Below, one piece after another: positions 46,207-58,835 of a stretch of 64,000 nucleotides of DNA. The stretch comes from Trichopus zeylanicus subsp. travancoricus. Taxonomy: Eukaryota; Streptophyta; Magnoliopsida; Dioscoreales; Dioscoreaceae. Both the position numbers and the translations under genes were made by a program. The stretch lies in NCBI GenBank assembly GCA_005019695.1, contig RXID01014303.1, positions 1,116,001 through 1,180,000 of the forward strand, in the 5' to 3' direction. The notes beneath the pieces were generated by a model that did no database searches, had not been told where the DNA came from, and was given only the letters and a program-made list of their open reading frames with translations. Numbering within the stretch: the stretch's first letter is position 1; every line of letters begins with the position of its first letter.

Positions 46207-46790
46207 ATACTTTTTGAATCTAATATTTCAATATGCCATTGAGATCAACAATAGTAATACAATTCTCGAAACGCTGCGTAAGGTAATCGAGAGGATAGAG
46301 GTAGATATGAGAACAAGAATATTGGTATTGTGCGAGGTAAATTCTAAATCATTATTTTTTTTACATAATTAAGAAATTTTTTAACTTGAGTACGTTCATT
46401 AAACAGGCAGACGATTTCAAAAATAAAGTCAAGGACTTTGGCACACAACAAGCAATTGTAGCTATTAGAAGCGATACTCTTGGTATAGTTGATATTTAAT
46501 AATTAAATTTATATCAACTTATTAATAATTTTTTCTCATAAATTACCGCTAGATAGTGGAGTATTAATGGGCAGCATGCAATACCTAATCTTGCAAAGAT
46601 AGCCATTAGAATTTTAAGTCAAACTGTTTCAAGTTCATAATGCGAGAGGAATTGAACAGTTTTTGGATTATTTTATATAAAGACGAGAAACAAACTTAAA
46701 ATGAAAAAATTGGAGAAACTTATTTTCTATCATTATAACATGCGTTTAAGAACCCGAAACTTACAGAGGTGAACATCACCAAAGGATAAG
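46207..46790 (+). pseudogene. hAT transposase, C-terminal dimerisation domain (hATC)
   Basis: Traceable exons separated by small GT...AG introns (about 46,124-46,206 and 46,337-46,406). They read YFLNLIFQYAIEINN, then VIERIEVDMRTRILVLCE, then ADDFKNKVKDFGTQQAIVA, then WSINGQHAIPNLAKIAIRIL, SQTVSSS and CERN, and TRNKLKMKKLEKLIFYHYNM. The LAxxAxRILSQTxSSxxCERNWS pattern is the hallmark of hAT dimerisation domains. Stops lie at the position before CERN and after it (Trp->stop), so the domain is inactive here. Confidence 0.85.
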
Positions 46791-46799
46791 ATAATTAAT

Positions 46800-47300
46800 T
46801 TGTCTGCTATATTCGAAGATGATGATCCTTTGATAGAGTGGATTCGAGAAAGAGAAGAATCTGTCTTAAATCATCATCAAATACAAGAATCTATTCGCCG
46901 TCTCTTAGACGAAGAAGTGGAAGAGGAAGCTGAAAAAATGCAGAATACTTCTGATACAAGTGATAGTAGTAATGGTGGTACAGTTGGTGACGTCAATTTT
47001 CAACAATTACAATATGAGGACTTATCTTCATCTTTTCCACAGTATGGAGGAAATGAGTTTTCTGACTCGAATTTATATGGTGGTTTTGTGCCACAATATC
47101 CATATGATTCACATGGTAAACAAGATGTCAATCAAGGTCCAATAGACAATGCGAGCTCTAACTACTATGATAGTTATCATAACGTGATGTCTTCTTTCAA
47201 TCCAGGATATCATCAGTCAATATAGGACCATACGACTTCGTACTATTCACATGTTGAATAACACTATCGATCACAACTCCATCGTACTTATGAGTATGGT
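46800..47300 (+). pseudogene. hAT transposase, acidic/Asn-rich C-terminal tail
   Basis: The open frame 46,800-47,225 reads IFEDDDPLIEWIREREESVL, then RRLLDEEVEEEAEKMQ, then a Ser/Gly/Tyr/Gln-rich stretch ending NPGYHQSI. Beyond the stop, shifted pieces (HYRSQLHRTYEYGDEEY, then DPPRNSMWL) extend to about 47,350. Such low-complexity tails follow the dimerisation domain in many plant hAT proteins. The frame is longer than expected for decayed DNA but has no independent domain. Confidence 0.7.
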
Positions 47301-47590
47301 GATGAAGAATACTAATCTCTTCAAGATCCACCTCGAAACAGCATGTGGTTATAAGACGTGGATTTATGCTATCTATAAAATGATATTTTTATTATTGTCT
47401 TAAATTGATATCTTATTGTAATTTTATGACATTTAAATTTAATGTTTATATGGTTTATTTTATCGCATGATAATTTATCTATTTCATTAGCACAATTTAT
47501 TGTAATATTTTTCTTCTGACTTATTTTTTATTATCTATTTTATATTCATAAATCCTGATAATTATAAGATATTTTTTTTGAAAACAGATA

Positions 47591-48115
47591 ATGATAAATC
47601 TGGATGATTATATTACAGTTCCAAACCAAGTTATATTGAAAGCAGGAAGAATAATTATGTCCATTATTCGCCAAAAACTTATATTTTATCATAGAATGAT
47701 TTCACCCTCAGCCTATGATATACTTGGACAAGTTTTAATTGAGCAGGTATTATAAGACTGTGGAAAAGTAAATGATCAAATTTATCATGCCTCTCAACAA
47801 GGTTCACTTAATGCTATTAATCAGCGTCTTGCCATAATTTCCCTTGAACACTTCGCACAGTGTGATATTTATTTCTCATGGGTTATTGGATCACTTTTAT
47901 TATGTGTTGTCAATGAATATGGTTATCATTTTTATTTTGCACCTTCGATGTATGATTATACTTCAGAACCGCTGTCACGAGATCGCGCAGAGCTAGTTGT
48001 TCTGGCTCGTATGCCTACAAATGTTCGTCCGGATAGTTTAGGTACTGAATTTGTAATTCCACACCCAAATGTTTCAAACTCAACTGATGATAATTATGAT
48101 GATGATGATGATTAG
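47591..48115 (+). pseudogene. Second ORF of the hAT family, unknown function, one stop
   Basis: ATGATAAATCTGGATG starts a frame of 175 codons (stop included) interrupted by a single TAA at 47,753-47,755. It reads LDDYITVPNQVILKAGRIIM, then SPSAYDILGQVLIEQ, the stop, IYHASQQGSLNAINQRLAII, SLEHFAQCDIYFSWVIGSLL, YGYHFYFAPSMYDYTSEPL, and ends in an acidic DDNYDDDDD tail. I do not recognise the family. One hydrophobic segment is visible around WVIGSLLLCVV. The C-terminal third is also kept in frame in the short element at 10,535-10,695. It follows the transposase on the same strand and may be a captured host fragment or a second element protein. Confidence 0.7.
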
Positions 48116-48469
48116 TTGTATTATTTTATAATTTATAAATTATGTATGTGTGAAGTACATTTTAATGAAAAGTTAAATGTATTTATGTTAATTTTTAACT
48201 TTTAATTATATTCATATTACTTCTTGTATATTTTTTTAATACACTAATATATATTAAAAGTAGACTATAACAGTGACTAACTATTAAAATTAATTTTAAT
48301 TAATTAAAATAATATTTAATATTATGGTAAAATTCAGTATAAATTTCTTCCTAGTTTTTCAAAATTTTCAAATTTTTTCTAATGTTTTATTGTTTTTTTA
48401 ATTTGAAGTCAAAGTACAGTCAAAATATATTCAAACTCTAGTCAACACACAATTAATAACTAAAAAAAA

Positions 48470-48584
48470 TCTTTTGGACAAAACCGAAACGGCCGAAACT
48501 GAAACCGAAATGGCCGAAACGGCCGAAACGTATCGATTTCGCTGGGTGTCGAAACTGAAACCGATACCGATACTTTAAACCTTG
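48470..48584. repeat. 3' terminal CCGAAAC-repeat region of the long hAT element
   Basis: Repeated CCGAAAC and GGCCGAAACG units end at ...CCGATACTTTAAACCTTG. It is the reverse complement of the terminal region at 10,067-10,190. Confidence 0.9.
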
Positions 48585-50239
48585 ATTTAGACACAAATGT
48601 ATATAAGATAATTGCTCAAAATTATTTTTTTAAAATATTCCAAAAATAAAAAAGTTAGAATACATAGGCTTAATAGTTATATCATAATTTCTCATATAGA
48701 CCCAACGATTTGTAAAATAGTTACCCATAATTATTTTTTAAGCATTTCAAGAAATAAAAAGTCTAGATACATAGGCCTAGCAGGGGTACCATACCTTTCA
48801 TATGGACAAAACTTTCGGTAAAACAGTTACCCAAAACTTTTTAAAAATAACAAATATAAATACAAAGACATAATAGTTGTATCACGTATTTTAATAAAGA
48901 TAAAATTTTCTGTAAAATAATTACTAATAAATTTATTATTAGATATTCCTAAAAATAGTCTAAATATACAGAGTTAATAGCTATATCACACTTTTTTATT
49001 TGCACACCACTGTTGTTAAAACGTCTCCTTAAAACTTGTTTAAAATATTTCAAGAAATCAAAAGTCTAAATACACAAATGTAAAAGTTATACCATTCTTT
49101 TTAAAGATATATAATTGCATATCAAATAGTCACTCATAACTATTTTTTTAAATAATTAAAAAAATCTAAGTATACATATTCAATAGTTATATCACACCTT
49201 TTCATACTAACACAAGTGTTTGTAAAATAGTTACTCATAATTATTTTTTAAAATATTCTAAAAAAATTAAAAACACAAATTGAACAACTATATCATACTA
49301 TTTCATATATACACAACACTTTGTGAAACAATTATTAATAACTTTTTTCAAATATTCTGAAAATTAAAAGTCTAAATACAAAGACTTACCAGTTATATCA
49401 TATCTTTTGATACGTACTCAACTATCTGTAAAACAATTACTCAAAATTATTTGTTTAAGTACTTTGATAAATAAAAAGTGTAATATACAGATTGAACAAT
49501 TATATCATACTTTTTCATACAAACACATATATATGTAAAGTATTTACTAATAACTTATTTTTAATAGTTTTAAAAAATAAGAATTCTAAATATATAGACT
49601 TGATAGTGGTATCACAATTTTTCACACAGATACAACTATTAGAGATAACAATTTCTCATAATTATTTTTTTAAATTCTAAAAGGTGAAAAGTCTAAAATG
49701 AAGAGTTAATATTTATGTCTCACATTTTCATAGAAACACAACTGTTTTTAAGACTATCAAGCATAACTATTTTTTTAAATATTCAAAAAAATCAAACGTC
49801 TAAATACACAGACTTAAGAATTCTATCACTTTTTCATACAGATATAACTGTTTGTAAAAAGCTACTCATAACTATTTTTGAAATATTTTGAATAATAAAA
49901 GGTCTAAATGCATATACTTAATAGTTATATTACACCTTTTTATATAGACACAACTGTTCATAAAATAGTTACTCATAATTTTTTAAAAAAAATATTTTGA
50001 TAAATAAAAAGTCTAAATACACAAACTTAACATTTGTGTCACATCCTTTCAAACATACCTAACTATCTGTAAAACTATTACTCATAGATATTTTTTTAAA
50101 TATTCTAAAAAATAAAAGTTCTAAGTATGTTGACTTAACAGTTATTCACTCCTTTTGCATACAGTCACAAGTGTCTATAAAATAGTTTCTAATAATTATT
50201 TTTTAAAAATATTTTGATAAAAAAGTCTAAATATATAGA

Positions 50240-50282
50240 TCTAATATATATATATATATACTATCTATATATATCTATATTA
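50240..50282. repeat. (TA)n expansion in the satellite
   Basis: A TATATATATATATA run with interspersed CTATC replaces part of a monomer. Confidence 0.85.
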
Positions 50283-52910
50283 TAAAACCTTTCATCTAGA
50301 CACAATTGTATATAAAATAATTTCTCAAAATTATTTTTTAAAATATTTTTGAGAAAAAAGGGCTAAATACACATACAAAATAATTAAATTAGACGATTTC
50401 ATACAAATACAACTCTCTTCAAACAATTACTCTTAACAGTTTTTTTTAATATTCTAAAAAATAAAATATCTAAATATAAAGAGTTAACAGTTATATCACA
50501 TATTTTCAAATGGATACAAATGTCTATAAAATAGTTATCATTACTATTTTTAAATATTTCCATAAATAAAAAGTCTAAATAAATAGATTTAATACTTATA
50601 TCACACGACACAACAGTCTCACAAACAGTTACTCATAACTACTTTTTTAAATATTTTGAAAAATAAAAAGTCTGAATACACAGACTAAACAGTTCTATTA
50701 CACCTTTCATACCAACAAAAGTATTTGTAAAATGGTTTCTCCTAACCTTTTTTTGTCAAATGTTTCGAAAAATAAAAGTCTAAAAATATGTATTGAATAG
50801 TTATATGAAACATTTTCAAACATACACAACACTTTGTAAAATAGGCACTCATAATAAATATTTTGAAAAATTAAAGGTATAAATACATGTACTTAATAGT
50901 TGTATCACACATTTTCATACAAACACAATAATGTGTAAAATAGTTACTCATAATTATATTTTTAGATATTTTGATAAATAACATATCTAAATATGCAGAT
51001 TGAATAGTTATATAGTACCTTTTCATACAGACACAACTGTTCGTAAAATAATAACTCATAATTATTTTTATAAATATTACAAAAAATAAATGGTCTAAGT
51101 ACACAAACTTATCAATTACAATAAACCTTTTCATATAGACATATTTGCTTGCAAAATATTTACTCAAAACTATTTTTTAAATATTTCAAAACATAAAAAT
51201 TCTAAATGCACACTCTTGACAGTTATATCATATTTTTTTCGTATAGACACAATTGTCTGTAAAATAGTTACTCATAATTATTTTTTTTCATATTTTGAGA
51301 AACAAAAAGCCTAAATACACAGACTTAATAGCTATATCACAACCTTTTCATATAGACACAATTGTATATAAATAATTATTCATAACTTTTTTTATAAATA
51401 TTCCTATAAGTAAAATGTATAAATACACAGACTTAACATTTATATCATATCTTTTCATACTAACATAATTGTTTGTAAGATAATTACTCATCGCTATTTT
51501 CTTAAATAATCTAAAAAATAAAAATTTTGAATACAAAGACTTAACGGTTATATCACACATTTTTATGTAGATGCAATTATATGTAAAATAGTTACACATA
51601 AATATTTTTTAAAATATTTTAAAAAATAAAAAGTAGAAGAACACAGAAGTAAATGTTATATCATAGTTTTTCTTAGATACTATCGTCTATTAAACAATTA
51701 CTCATAACTATTTCTTTAATATTTCTTAAAATAAAAAGTCAAAATACACCAACTCAATAATTATATCACACCTTTTCTTACAGACACACCCGTCGATAAA
51801 ATAGTTAATCATAAATATTTTTGTAAATATTCTAAAAAATAAAATATCTAAATACACAAACTTAACAGTTATGCCACACCTCTTACAAACACAACTATCT
51901 TTAAAAGAGTTACTCAATACTATTTTTTAAATATTTCAAAAAATAAAGTTCTAAACACAAAGACATAAAAAACATATCACACCTTTTCTTGTTGACTCGT
52001 GTTTGTAAAAGGCTTACTCATAACTATTTGTTTTATTATTCTGAAAAATAAAAAAATCTAAATACATATACTTAACAATCATATCACACCTTTTTATACA
52101 TACGAAATTGTCTGTAACACAGTTAGTCATAACTATTTTTTTAAAATATTCTTGAAAATAAGAAATCTACATACACACACAGAATAGTTATAATACACCC
52201 AATCATGCAACACAATGTCTGTGAGACAATTACTCATAAATATTTTTTAAGTAATTCAAAAAATAAAAGGTCAAAATACACTGAGTTAACAATTATGTTG
52301 CACCTTTTCATACAAAAGCAACAATATGTAAAATAGTTACTTGTAACAAATTTTTTTAAATATTGCAATAAATAAAAAGTCTAAATATATAGACCTAACA
52401 ATTATATCTCAACCTTTCGTACAGACACAATTGTTTATAAAATAGTTACTCATAACTTCTTTTAAAAAATATTCTGAAAAGTCAAAATTCTAAATATACA
52501 AACATAATAATTATATCACACCATTACTTATAGGCATAAGTGTTTGTAGAATAGTCTCATAAATATTTTTTAAGTATTCTGAAAAATAAAAGTCTAAATG
52601 CACAAACTTAATAGTTATATTACAACTTTTATACAGATATAACTATTTATAAAATAATTACTAAAAAGTATTTTTTTAAAAAAAATATTCTAATAGATTA
52701 AGAATCTAAATACACAAGCTCAACATTCACATCTTATTTTTCATCTAGACATAGTTTTCTATAAAATAATTGCTCATATCCTTTTTTTCAACATTTGAAA
52801 AATTAAAAGTCTAAATACACAAAATGAATAGTTACATCATACTTTTTCATATAGATGCAAGTGTCTGTAAAATAGTTATTGATAAAAGGAACTCTAAACT
52901 ATTTTTTAAC

Positions 52911-52982
52911 ATTAAGTCTGTGAATTTAGACTTTTATTTTTTAATATTTTAAAAAATAAAAGTCTAAATTCACAGATTTAAT
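52911..52982. repeat. 72-bp near-perfect palindrome in the satellite
   Basis: Two 36-nt arms with no spacer match at 34 of 36 positions. Each arm holds TCTGTGAATTTAGACTTTTA or its complement, i.e. the monomer end AAGTCTAAATTCACAGA in both orientations. It marks a switch of monomer orientation. Confidence 0.9.
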
Positions 52983-55900
52983 AGTTATATCACATCTTTT
53001 AATACAGACACAACTTTCTCTAAAATTATTATATTTTTTAAATATTCTAAAAAATAGAAGGTCTAAAAATACAAATTTAACAATTAAATTGCATCTTTTC
53101 ATACGGACACAACATTCCAAAAAACATCTATTCATAATTATTTTTTTCAAAAATTCTAATAAATAAAAATTTTAAATACACAAATTTGACGATTATATCT
53201 CACCTTTTTATATAGACAAAAGTGTATATAGAATAGTTACTAATAAATATTTTCTAAATATTTCAAAAAAGAAAAGTCTAAACACAAAGACTTAATAGTT
53301 ATATCATACCTTTTTATTCAAACATAACTATCTGTAAAACAATTGTTCATTTTTTTGAATATTCTAAAAAATAAAAATTATATCACACCTTTTTCACACT
53401 AACCCAAGTTTCTCTAAAATAGTTTCTAATAATTATTCTTTTGAATATTTTAATAAATAAAATATCAAAATACACAAACTTGGCTATTATATCACACTTT
53501 TTCATACAGACATAAATATTTTTTAAAAATATTTTAATAAAAAGTCTAAATATATATATTTAACAGGTATACCACACCATTTTATATAGACAAAAGTGTC
53601 AGTAAAATAGTTACACATAACTATTTTTTAAATATTTTGAGAAATAAAAAGTACAAATACAAAGACTTCGCTATTATATCACACCTTTTAATATGGACAC
53701 AACTATTTGCAAAATAATTACTCATAATTATTTTTAAAAATAAAAGATCTAAATACAGAAACCTAACATTTATATTGCACTATTTCAATTAGACACAACT
53801 ATCTCTAAAATAGTTATTAATATTAATTTTTAAAAATATTTTATAAATAAAAAATGTAAATACTCTAACTTAACAGTTATATTACACCTTTACATATAAA
53901 CACAACGATATGCAAAATAGTTCCTTGTAACTATTTTCCTAAATATTCCAAAAAATAAATGGTCTAAAGTCACAAACTTAGTTGTGATATCACACTTTTT
54001 TACACAGACACAACTGTTTATATAACAGTTACGTATTACTTTTTTTAAAAATATTCTGATAAATAAATGTTCTAAATACATATGCTTAACATTTATATCA
54101 TATCATTGCATACAGACACAACTTTATGTAAAATAGTTACATATAACTATTCTTTTAATATCGTGAAAAATAAAAATTTCAAATACAAAAACTTGTTTGT
54201 TATATCACACCTTTTCATGTATACACAAGTACCTATAAAGCAATTACTCAAAACCATTTTTTAAATATTTTGATAAATAAAAACTTCAAATACACAAACT
54301 TAATACTTATAAAATATTTTTTCATAAAGACACAATTATCTGTAAAATAGTTATATCACACATTTTCATCTAGATATAACGATCTCTAAATAATTATTTA
54401 TAACATTTTTAAAAAAAATTTGTAAAATTAAAAGTCTGAATGCACATACTTAATAGTTATATCACACTTTTCTATACATACATCTATAAAATAATTACTC
54501 ATAATTATTTTTTAAAATATTTTAAAAAATAAAAGGTCTTAGTATACAGACTTAACAATTGTATCACAACTTTTCAAAGAGACATTATTGTCTCTAAAAC
54601 AGTTACCCATAACTATCTTTTTTTGAAAATTTTGAGAAATAAAACATCTAAAAATACAAACCGAATAGTCATATCACATAAACAAATTTCTCAAAAATAA
54701 TTACTCATAATTTTTTAAAAATATTTCATAAGATGAAAAGTCTAAATAAACAGGCCGAACAATTATAGCACACCCCTTTTTCTTATAGACGCAACTGTTT
54801 GAAAAATAGTTACTCATAACTTTTTTCTAAGTATTTCCTCAAATAAAAGGCATAAATACATAGACCAAATAGTTATATCACATATTTTCTTACAAACACA
54901 ACTGTTTATAACACAATTACACATAATTATTTTTTAAATATTCTAATAGATAGAAAGTCTAAATACATAGATCTAACAGTTATATCATATATTTTTATGC
55001 TGATACAACTCTCTCTAAAATAATAACTCATAACTATTCTTTCTAAATATTTGAAAAAATAAAGAGTCAAAATACATAGACTTAATAGTTATATCACAAC
55101 TTTTTATTCAAACACAAATGTCTATTAAACAAATACTCATAACTATTTGTTTTTAAATATTCTAATTAAAAAAATTTAAATACAAAAACTTAATAATTAT
55201 ATCATATATTATTATACAGTTACAATTATCTATAAAATAATTACTTATGACTACTTTTTTTTCAAATATTTCAAAAAAAAAGTATAGACCCACAAACTTA
55301 ATAATTATATCACACTTTTTTATAACTATTTACAAAACAATTACTCAAAATCACTATTTTAAATATTCTAATAAATAAAATGCCTAAACACATAGACTTA
55401 ACAATTTTGTCACAGCTTTTATATAAACACAACCACCTGTAAAACAATAATTCATATTTGTTTTAAATATTTCAAAATACACTGAGTTAATAGTTATATC
55501 ACACCATTTCATACAAACACAATTGTATACAAAATAGTTACTCATAATTATTTTTTAAAATATTTTAAAAAATATAAAGTCTAAATACATAGACTAAATA
55601 ATTATATTATACCATTTTATACAACTATTGGTATAATAGTTGCTCATAATTATTTTTAAAATATTTTGGTAAATAAAAGTCTAAACATATAGACTTAACA
55701 ATTGTATCACAAATTTTCATGTAGACACAACAATTTGCAAAACAACTTCCCAATATTTTTTTAAAAAATATTTCAAAAAAAGGTCAAAACGCACAGAGGG
55801 AATAGTTATATTATATCTTTTTATACAAACACAACTATATACAAAAACAGTAACTTATAAATATCTTTTAAATATTTTGAAAAATAAAGAATGTTAATAT

Positions 55901-57399
55901 ACAAACTTAACAGTTATATCACACCTTTTCACATAAACATGAGTTCCTTAGAACAGTTACTCGTGAATAATTTTTTAAATTTCTCAAAAAATAAAAGTCT
56001 AAAAGCCTAGACTTAATAGTTATATTACACATTTTCATATAGACACAACTGTTTCTAAACCAATTACTCATAACTATTTTTTAATTATTTTGAAAAGTAA
56101 AGAGCCTAAATACACAGACCTATTAGTTATGTCACATATTTTTATACAGATTCCAGTGTATGTAAAACCGTTATTCATAATTATTTTTTTAAAAATTTTT
56201 TAATAATTACTCAAAATATTTTTTTCAAGTATCCAAAAAATTAAAAGGACTAGTATATAGACTTAACAGTTATATCAAACCTTTTCATACTGACATAATT
56301 GTCTGTAAAATAATTACTTATATATTTTTAAAATATTACGATAAATAAAAAGTTCGAATGCACACACTTAACTATTATATCACATCTTTTAATACAGACA
56401 CAACCGTCTATAAAATAGTTAGAAATAACTATTATTCCTTTAAAATTTTTTTTAAAAAAGTCTAAATACAAAGAGGTATTATCTATATCTCATCTTTTTA
56501 ATTAAACACAATTGTCTTTAAAATTGTTACTTATAACTTTTTTTTTAATATTTAGAAAGATAAAAAATCTAAATGTGTAAACTTCGCAGTTATATCACAA
56601 CTTTTCATACAGCCACAACTGTCTTTAAAATAGGTTTCTCATAATTATTTTTTTAAGTATTGTAGAAAATAAAAAATCTAAATACACTAATGTAATAGTT
56701 ATACCAAACTTTTTCATACATACAAAAGTGCCTATAGAATAATTACTCATATATATTTTTTGAAATATTTTAAAAAATAAAAAGTCTAAATGCACAGACT
56801 TTAAAATTATTTCATACAGGCATAACTGTTTGTGAAATAATTACTCATAGTTTTTAAAATTTTTTCAAAAAATAAAAAGTCTAGCTGTATAGATTTAATA
56901 ATTATGGTACACCTTTTTATATTAACCCATGTGTCTATAAAATAGTTACTCACAACTATTTCCTAAAATATTTTGGTAAATATAAAGCCAAAATATACAA
57001 AGTAAATAGTTAGACCAAACCTTTTCATTTAGACACAACTGTTTATAAAATACTTACTCATAATTATTATTTTTAAATATTCTAAAAATAAAATGTCTTA
57101 ATACACTGATAAAGCAGTTAAATCGCAGCTCTTCATACAAACATAACAATTTCAAAAATAGCTACTCATCACTATTTTTCTAAAATATTTTAAAAAATAA
57201 AAGGTCAAAATATGCATAGTTAACAATTATACTAACCTTTTCATACGAACACAACTTCTTCAAAATAGTCACTTATACTTATTTTTTAAATACTCTAAAA
57301 ATAAAATCTAAATGCACAAATTTAATAGTCATATCACACTTTTTCACACAGATACAAATTCCTTGAGAATAGTTACTCATAAATATTTTTAAAATTTCT

Positions 57400-58835
57400 A
57401 AAACAAAAAAAAATTTTAAAGGCACAGACTAAATAGTTCTATCCCACCTTTTTCATATAGACATAGTTTGTAAATCAATTACTCATAATGATTTTTTAAA
57501 TATTTTAAAAAATAAACAATCTAAATGCACATATTTAATAATTATATCATATATTTTCATGCAAGCACAACTATATGTAAAACTATTATTCATAACTACT
57601 TTTGTAAATATTTTAATAAATAAAAAACTAAACATATAGACTTAACAGTCATATCACACTTTTTAATATAGACACAAGTGTCCATAAAATAGTTACTTTT
57701 ATATTTTAATAAATAAAAAACTAAACATATAGACTTAACAATCATATCACACTTTTTAATATAGACACAAGTGTCCATAAAATAGTTACTTATAATTATT
57801 TTTTAAAATGTTCCAAAAATTAAAAAGTCTAAGTACACAAATTTAACAATTATATCACACCTTTTCATACAGACACAGTTGTCTATAAAACAATTACTCA
57901 ACTATTTTTTCTTAAATATTATGATAAATAAAAGGTTAGAATGCACAAACTTAACTTTTATATCACACCTTTTGATATAAAACCCAACTATCTGTAAAAC
58001 AGCTACAAATAGCTATCATTTCTTTAAAATTTTGAAAAATAAAAAATCTAATTACAAAGAAACATCATTTATATTTCATCTTTTTAATTATACATAACTA
58101 TCTTTAAAACAGTTACTCATAACTATTTTCTTCAATATTCCAAAAAAAAAGTCTAAATGTACAAACTTCAAAGCTATATTACAACTTTTCATACAGACAC
58201 AACTCTTTGCAAAATAGCTACTCATAATTATTTTTAAATATTTTTTAAAATAAAAAAATCTAAATACATGATTGTAATAATTATACCAACTTTTTTGACA
58301 CAGAAACGAGTGCCTATAGACTAGTTACTCATAAAATTTTTTTGAAATATTTCAAAAAATAAAAAATCTAAATGCACAAACAAAACAATTATTTCAAACC
58401 TTTTCATCTAGACACAATCATCTGTGAAATAATTACTCATAATTTTTTATTAAATATTCTGAAAAATAAAATTCTAAATATACAGACTTAATAGTTATAT
58501 CACACCTTTTCATTCAGACATGAGTGTTTGTAAAATAGTTACTCACAACTATCTTTTTAAATATTTTAAAAAATATAATGGCAAAATAAATGAAGTTAAT
58601 GGTTGTATCACACCTTCGCATTTGGAAAATAAAAAGTCATAATACACACACTTAACAATTATATCATATCTTTTTGAGGAGACATAATTGCCTGTAAAAT
58701 AGTTATTCATAACTTTTTTTTAATATTTTGATAAATAAAATATCTAAATATACAAATTTGATTGTTATGTGATATCTTTTATATAAACATAAATATCTAT
58801 AAAATAGCTACTTATAAATATTTTTTAGATTTTTT
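57400..58835. repeat. Higher-order satellite repeat, copy 1
   Basis: About 13 monomers whose private variants recur in the same order in copy 2 at an offset of 1,344-1,435 bp. Examples: CATGCAAGCACAACTA, AAAGGTTAGAATGCACAAAC, GCTATCATTTCTTTAAAATT, GAAGTTAATGGTT and GATATCTTTTATA. A more diverged relative of the middle part lies at about 56,390-56,770. Confidence 0.85.
57610..57795. repeat. Nearly identical 93-bp monomer pair
   Basis: 57,610-57,702 and 57,703-57,795 share the ACTAAACATATAGACTTAAC and GACACAAGTGTCCATAAAAT variants and differ at only one or a few positions. This duplication is absent from copy 2 and explains the change of offset. Confidence 0.9.

Larger units (their letters stand above)
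43613..48584 (+). mobile_element. Long hAT transposon, 5'-truncated, inserted in the satellite
   Basis: The element carries a BED-type hAT transposase gene with introns, a second ORF, and a 3' end of CCGAAAC/GGCCGAAAC repeats ending TTTAAACCTTG, the inverse of the CAAGGTTTA tip of the element at 10,067. No matching 5' tip or subterminal CCGAAAC repeats are present near 43,613. The satellite also resumes about 28 bp earlier in monomer phase than it left off, and the 8 bp after the 3' tip (ATTTAGAC) do not recur on the left. The 5' terminus was therefore lost together with flanking satellite. Stops and frameshifts in the transposase show it is dead. Confidence 0.88.
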
